Below the pieces are notes generated by a model. The model saw nothing but the letters and a program-made list of their open reading frames with translations. It did no database searches and was not told the DNA's origin. Of a stretch of DNA of 39,701 nt, positions 36,144-39,701 are shown piece by piece (the stretch's first letter is position 1; every line of letters starts with the position of its first letter). The stretch lies in NCBI GenBank assembly GCA_001314845.1, contig LJZQ01000031.1:1-39701 (forward strand), in the 5' to 3' direction. The translations under genes and the position numbers were made by a program. The DNA comes from Marinobacter excellens HL-55. Lineage in GTDB: Bacteria; Pseudomonadota; Gammaproteobacteria; Pseudomonadales; Oleiphilaceae.

Positions 36144-37358
36144 TCAGCTCAACAGTTCAGGATATGAGTAGTACATCACCGGGTCTCCGATCTGGATGGT
36201 AGTGTTTTCCGGCACCACCGCCAGGCCTGAGCTCCAGCAGGCAGAACTCAGCACGCCTGAGCTCTGGTTCGGGGCAGCTGCCACCTTGATGTCGGCGCCG
36301 TTACCTGTCTTGCGGGCGCGCACAAACTCCCGCCGGATCGATGGCGACGTGATGGAGAAATCTGCGGGCAGGCATTCGCCGATTGGCAGTGCGTCTGATC
36401 GCCCCTGGCGTTTGCGGATGTAGGGCATCACGATGATCATGAATGAGACCAGCACAGAGGCCGGATTTCCAGGCAGTCCCAACACCGGTGTGCCATCAAT
36501 CTCACCAAACGCGAGCGGTTTGCCAGGCTTTATAGCCATCCGCCACAAAGACAACTTGCCGGATTCCTCAAGAACCGCGCGCACGTGATCTTCTTCGCCC
36601 ACCGACACGCCGCCACTGGTGATGATCAGATCTGCTTTGGTTGCCGCTTCTCGCAGAGTCTGGCGAGTGATCTCGCGAGTATCCCGAACCGTGTCGCACA
36701 ACACGACCTCGCAACCGGCCTGGGCCAGAAGCCCGAGCAGAGTGTAGCGATTACTGTTATAGATCTGGCCAGGTGCCAGCGGCTCGCCGGGCTGAACCAG
36801 TTCATCGCCAGTGCTCAGGATGGCCACCCGCAAACGTTCCAACACGGGCACATGCTGAACACCCATCGAGGCCAGAAGTCCCATTTCCTGGGGGCGGATA
36901 TAAGTACCGCGGGCCAGGGCCAGGTCACCCTGGGTAAGGTCCTGGCCGCGCTGGCGGGTATTTTGCCCCTGCGCGACCTCGGTCATGATCACAATCTCGT
37001 CGCCGGAACGCTCTACCCGTTCCTGCATGACTACCGCATCGGCACCCGGGGGGATTTCCGATCCGGTAAATATCCGTACCGCTGTGCCAGGCTGAAGTCG
37101 TTTCGGTGCGGTGCCGGCTGGCAGTCGGTCAGAGACCGTCAGCGCCCGCCCGGGCACGACGTCAGAGTGCAGCACTGCGTAGCCATCAACCGCGCTGTTA
37201 TCGGCCGGGGGAACATCCGCCGGTACGCACTGGTTTTCGGCCAAAGTACGGCCCAGACTTTCGCCCAGCGGAACGGCGCGGGTTTGGGTCACTGGGTTGG
37301 CGCGACTCAAGATATGGCCAAGAGCGTCGTCAACGGAAATCAGGTCAGAGCCTGCCAT
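36144..37358 (-). CDS. moeA: MoeA, molybdopterin molybdenumtransferase
   Basis: 404 aa (E. coli 411). It inserts molybdate into adenylylated molybdopterin. Motifs: PPADNSAVDGYAV near residue 50, RIFTGSEIPPGADAVVMQE, RQRGQDL, STGDELV, YNSNRYTL, TSGGVSVGEEDHV, KPGKPLAFG and LGLPGNPASV. All catalytic-loop sequences look intact. It sits 12 bp after moaB and 2 bp before moaD; no moaA, moaC or mobA is in the window. Confidence 0.96.
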   Translation of the reverse strand: MAGSDLISVDDALGHILSRANPVTQTRAVPLGESLGRTLAENQCVPADVPPADNSAVDGYAVLHSDVVPGRALTVSDRLPAGTAPKRLQPGTAVRIFTGSEIPPGADAVVMQERVERSGDEIVIMTEVAQGQNTRQRGQDLTQGDLALARGTYIRPQEMGLLASMGVQHVPVLERLRVAILSTGDELVQPGEPLAPGQIYNSNRYTLLGLLAQAGCEVVLCDTVRDTREITRQTLREAATKADLIITSGGVSVGEEDHVRAVLEESGKLSLWRMAIKPGKPLAFGEIDGTPVLGLPGNPASVLVSFMIIVMPYIRKRQGRSDALPIGECLPADFSITSPSIRREFVRARKTGNGADIKVAAAPNQSSGVLSSACWSSGLAVVPENTTIQIGDPVMYYSYPELLS

Positions 37359-37370
37359 GGTACCTCCTGG

Positions 37371-37931
37371 TTATCGTTCAGCACGCTTGCCGATGACTTC
37401 CTGAAGTCGGTTGAAAGCGCGATCCGGCTTCCTGAACACCAGGGCTGAAAAATTGCAGGGTTCATGCCGGCTGTCCAGTTGGCTTTTCAGAATGCCGTTC
37501 CAGCCGGTTCTGCAGGCCCCGGTGGAACCCGGCAGACAAAAGATCACGGTATTGTTGGCCATACCGCCAAACGATCGGGACTGAATTGTGGATGAGCCGA
37601 TTTCCAAAGCCGACAGCCGGCGGAATTCTTCGCCAAAGCCGTCAATGGCTTTGTCCAGCAGCGGCGCAACCGCTTCTGGGGTGCTGTCGCGCTCGAGAAA
37701 GCCGGTGCCGCCGGTGATGATGACAGCGTGGATTTCCGGGTCAGCAATCCATTGCGACATCAACGCACGGATGAGGTAGACGTCGTCAGGAAGAATCCGG
37801 CGGGACACCAGACGGTGACCTGCGTCGGTAGCACTTTCTTCAAGAAACTGACCCGAGGTATCCTGTTCCACGCCACGTGTGTCAGATACGGTCAGAATGG
37901 CAATGTTCAGAGGTTTGAATTCACTGCTCAT
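37371..37931 (-). CDS. moaB: MoaB, molybdopterin adenylyltransferase-like protein
   Basis: 186 aa from the ATG at 37931, which has a GGAG site; a TTG nine codons upstream extends the frame but lacks support. Motifs: LNIAILTVSDTRG, DTSGQFLEE, IITGGTGFLERDSTPEA, EIGSSTIQSRSFGG and IFCLPGSTGA. MoaB/MogA proteins adenylylate molybdopterin before metal insertion by MoeA, and the gene heads the moaB-moeA-moaD-moaE unit accordingly. In E. coli itself MoaB activity is uncertain and MogA does the job; which applies here is not visible. Confidence 0.94.
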   Translation of the reverse strand: MSSEFKPLNIAILTVSDTRGVEQDTSGQFLEESATDAGHRLVSRRILPDDVYLIRALMSQWIADPEIHAVIITGGTGFLERDSTPEAVAPLLDKAIDGFGEEFRRLSALEIGSSTIQSRSFGGMANNTVIFCLPGSTGACRTGWNGILKSQLDSRHEPCNFSALVFRKPDRAFNRLQEVIGKRAER

Positions 37932-38305
37932 AGCTTGGCTCCGTTGTACTGCATTCAAAAGTTGTTATTGATATTAACGTCAGTATCCGTATACGTGCGG
38001 TATATGGGAAGGGGGTAACCCATCAGAGGGAGTTGTATGCGGCTGCAGGGTCAGATCAAGATCATGAAACTGGTTTAATTTTGGCCAGAGGTCTTGACAG
38101 GTGCCTTCAAGGTGGTCGATTATGCGGACTGCCCGGCGAACAGTTGTTCCCACTCTCTGGCTCCAGCATATAAAACCGGCTTTCATCTGCACCGGTCGCT
38201 CCATCTAGCCAGCACCTTGTTTCAGCTTTTTTGATCAACACGTTCAGGGGCACCCCTGTCATATCAACCGTCGTTTACTTCCATTCCTGATAAATCCTAC
38301 AAATT
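37932..38305. other. Long moaB-rho intergenic region (rho leader)
   Basis: No full gene is seen in these 374 bp. It contains a possible minicistron at 38037-38078 (ATG to TAA, 13 codons, with AGGGAG upstream), a candidate rho promoter at 38094-38123, and a small palindrome CAGGGGCACCCCTG near 38246-38259. A long leader suits rho, which in E. coli is autoregulated through its untranslated leader. Confidence 0.6.
38094..38123 (+). promoter_or_regulatory. Candidate rho promoter
   Basis: A consensus TTGACA at 38094-38099 is followed after 18 bp by GATTAT (four of six matches). It would give a leader of roughly 175 nt before the rho ATG at 38306. Confidence 0.5.
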
Positions 38306-39568
38306 ATGAATCTTACTGAACTCAAGCAGAAATCTGTGCCCGAATTGCTCGAAATCGCGCAAGAAATGGGCCTCGACAACCTCGCCCGTTCGCGCAAACA
38401 GGATGTTATCTTCAGCATCCTGAAGAAGCACGCCAAGAGCGGGGAAGACATCTACGGTGATGGTGTACTGGAGATTCTGCAGGATGGTTTCGGCTTCCTT
38501 CGGTCTGCCGACGCCTCCTACCTGGCTGGCCCTGACGATATTTACGTGTCCCCCAGCCAGATTCGCCGCTTCAACCTTCGTACTGGCGATACTGTCTCCG
38601 GCAAGATCCGGCCTCCGAAAGACGGCGAGCGTTACTTTGCTCTGCTGAAAGTTAACGAGATTAACTTTGATAAGCCGGACAACGCCCGTAACAAGATTCT
38701 GTTCGAAAACCTGACGCCACTGTTCCCGGACGAGCGCCTTATGCTCGAAGCCGGTAACGGCAGCACCGAGGATTTGACCTCTCGGGTACTCGACCTGGTG
38801 TCGCCGATCGGTAAAGGCCAGCGTGGCCTGATCGTCTCCCCACCCAAGGCTGGTAAAACGTTGCTGATGCAGGGTATCGCCCAGTCCATCGTGCGCAACA
38901 ACCCGGAATGCCATTTGATTGTTTTGCTGATTGACGAGCGTCCGGAAGAAGTGACCGAGATGCAGCGCACCGTGCGCGGCGAAGTTATCGCCTCCACCTT
39001 TGACGAGCCGCCGGCCCGTCACGTTCAGGTGGCGGATATGGTCATCGAGAAAGCCAAGCGCCTGGTTGAGCACAAAAAGGATGTCATCATCCTGCTGGAC
39101 TCTATTACCCGTCTGGCTCGTGCCTACAACACGGTTATCCCGTCCTCAGGCAAGGTACTTACCGGTGGTGTCGACGCCCACGCTCTTGAGAAGCCGAAGC
39201 GCTTTTTCGGCGCAGCGCGTAACGTCGAGGAAGGTGGCAGTCTGACCATCCTGGCGACCGCGCTGGTGGATACCGGTTCGAAAATGGACGAGGTTATCTA
39301 CGAAGAGTTCAAAGGCACCGGTAACATGGAAATCCACCTGGATCGCAAGATCGCTGAAAAGCGCGTCTACCCGGCCATCAACATCCGTCGTTCCGGCACC
39401 CGCCGTGAAGACCTGCTGATGACGGAAGCAGACATCCAGCGCGTGTGGATCCTGCGCAAACTGCTGCACTCCATGGACGACGACACAGCGTCACTGGAGT
39501 TCCTGCTGGACAAGCTGCGCGACACCAAGACCAATGACGAATTTTTCCAGTCTATGAAGCGTCGCTGA
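38306..39568 (+). CDS. rho: Transcription termination factor Rho
   Basis: 420 aa (E. coli 419). The N-terminal helical domain [22 protein letters not shown] is followed by the RNA-binding cold-shock-like fold ([29 protein letters not shown]), Walker [10 protein letters not shown] with K184 at the same position as E. coli, Walker [17 protein letters not shown], the Q-loop region [27 protein letters not shown], and the R-loop. A hexameric RNA-dependent ATPase that ends transcription of untranslated RNA. Start and length are unambiguous. An unusually long leader precedes it. Confidence 0.98.
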   Translation: MNLTELKQKSVPELLEIAQEMGLDNLARSRKQDVIFSILKKHAKSGEDIYGDGVLEILQDGFGFLRSADASYLAGPDDIYVSPSQIRRFNLRTGDTVSGKIRPPKDGERYFALLKVNEINFDKPDNARNKILFENLTPLFPDERLMLEAGNGSTEDLTSRVLDLVSPIGKGQRGLIVSPPKAGKTLLMQGIAQSIVRNNPECHLIVLLIDERPEEVTEMQRTVRGEVIASTFDEPPARHVQVADMVIEKAKRLVEHKKDVIILLDSITRLARAYNTVIPSSGKVLTGGVDAHALEKPKRFFGAARNVEEGGSLTILATALVDTGSKMDEVIYEEFKGTGNMEIHLDRKIAEKRVYPAINIRRSGTRREDLLMTEADIQRVWILRKLLHSMDDDTASLEFLLDKLRDTKTNDEFFQSMKRR

Positions 39569-39569
39569 T

Positions 39570-39701
39570 ACTGGACTCGGGATGCGGCCCGCTCTGCGCG
39601 TTTAGCTGCGGATTCGGGCCAGTACCGGGGAAGCCCTCCCCGGACACGCCGTGAATACTTCCCTGTAGGCTCGGTCTTGCCATCCCTGGCAAGACACGGT
39701 C
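39570..39701. repeat. Hairpin-rich element after rho, probable dispersed intergenic repeat (cut by the window edge)
   Basis: It contains CCGGGGA/TCCCCGG (39625-39643) and a perfect 9-bp stem GTCTTGCCA/TGGCAAGAC (39674-39695), separated by the phrase CGCCGTGAATACTTCCCTGT. From memory, very similar phrases recur between genes in Marinobacter and other halophilic gammaproteobacteria; I cannot verify that here. No intrinsic rho terminator with a T tract is visible before the edge. Confidence 0.55.

Noticed and set aside
38297..39073. 258-codon open frame on the minus strand inside rho
   Set aside because: Shadow of rho caused by its codon usage; the plus frame is clearly Rho.

Overview
The window reads as a chromosomal segment of a marine or halophilic gammaproteobacterium, most likely Marinobacter or a close relative. 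This rests on protein resemblance and gene content: rsd/algQ beside dsbB, a YheS-type ABC-F ATPase, E. coli-type gshA, Rep, Tex and Rho, several GGDEF/EAL proteins, and no ribosomal RNA. It is an inference, because no marker allows a species call. Coding density is high and genes lie on both strands.

Layout. 1-241: flank of an apparent IS21-type insertion sequence (two imperfect terminal-type repeats). 242-3246 (minus): cyclic-di-GMP phosphodiesterase, a divergent COQ7-like diiron protein and an unknown protein in one unit. 3498-5777 (plus): GAF-PAS-GGDEF-EAL protein. 6064-12207 (plus): small unknown protein, the DabB/DabA inorganic-carbon uptake pair, a DUF6671 zinc-ribbon protein and a Sua5-type threonylcarbamoyl-AMP synthase. 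12208-13139: gene-poor stretch with remnants of a UmuD/LexA-type peptidase and a Fic protein, ending at tRNA-Arg(CCG), which looks like the residue of a tRNA-linked island. 13306-17273: YaeQ, LrgA/LrgB, then bfd-bfr behind a promoter overlapped by a Fur-like box, then a phosphomannomutase. 17301-17382: a striking long hairpin. 17396-21550: PldA, a small membrane protein, cytochrome c5 and Rep. 21695-27435: a third GGDEF/EAL protein, Tex and GshA. 27549-31198: RMF, a FliL-like protein, DsbB, Rsd, an FKBP lipoprotein, a DUF4124 protein and a TIGR02444 protein. 31243-35339: YheS, Ppx and thioredoxin. 35376-37931 (minus): moaB-moeA-moaD-moaE. 38306-39568: Rho. The right edge holds hairpins that look like a dispersed intergenic repeat.

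How the genes may work together. DabAB imports inorganic carbon as bicarbonate, and Sua5 consumes bicarbonate to make threonylcarbamoyl-AMP for tRNA t6A. Their presence in one apparent transcription unit, with DUF6671 overlapping Sua5 by 4 nt, is the most original functional hypothesis here. bfd and bfr form an iron storage and release pair. Rmf, Rsd and Ppx are all stationary-phase or stringent-response functions that cluster loosely. The four molybdopterin genes make a compact operon, with MoaA and MoaC expected elsewhere. Three multidomain c-di-GMP proteins with different states of their catalytic and I-site residues suggest a signalling-rich lifestyle.
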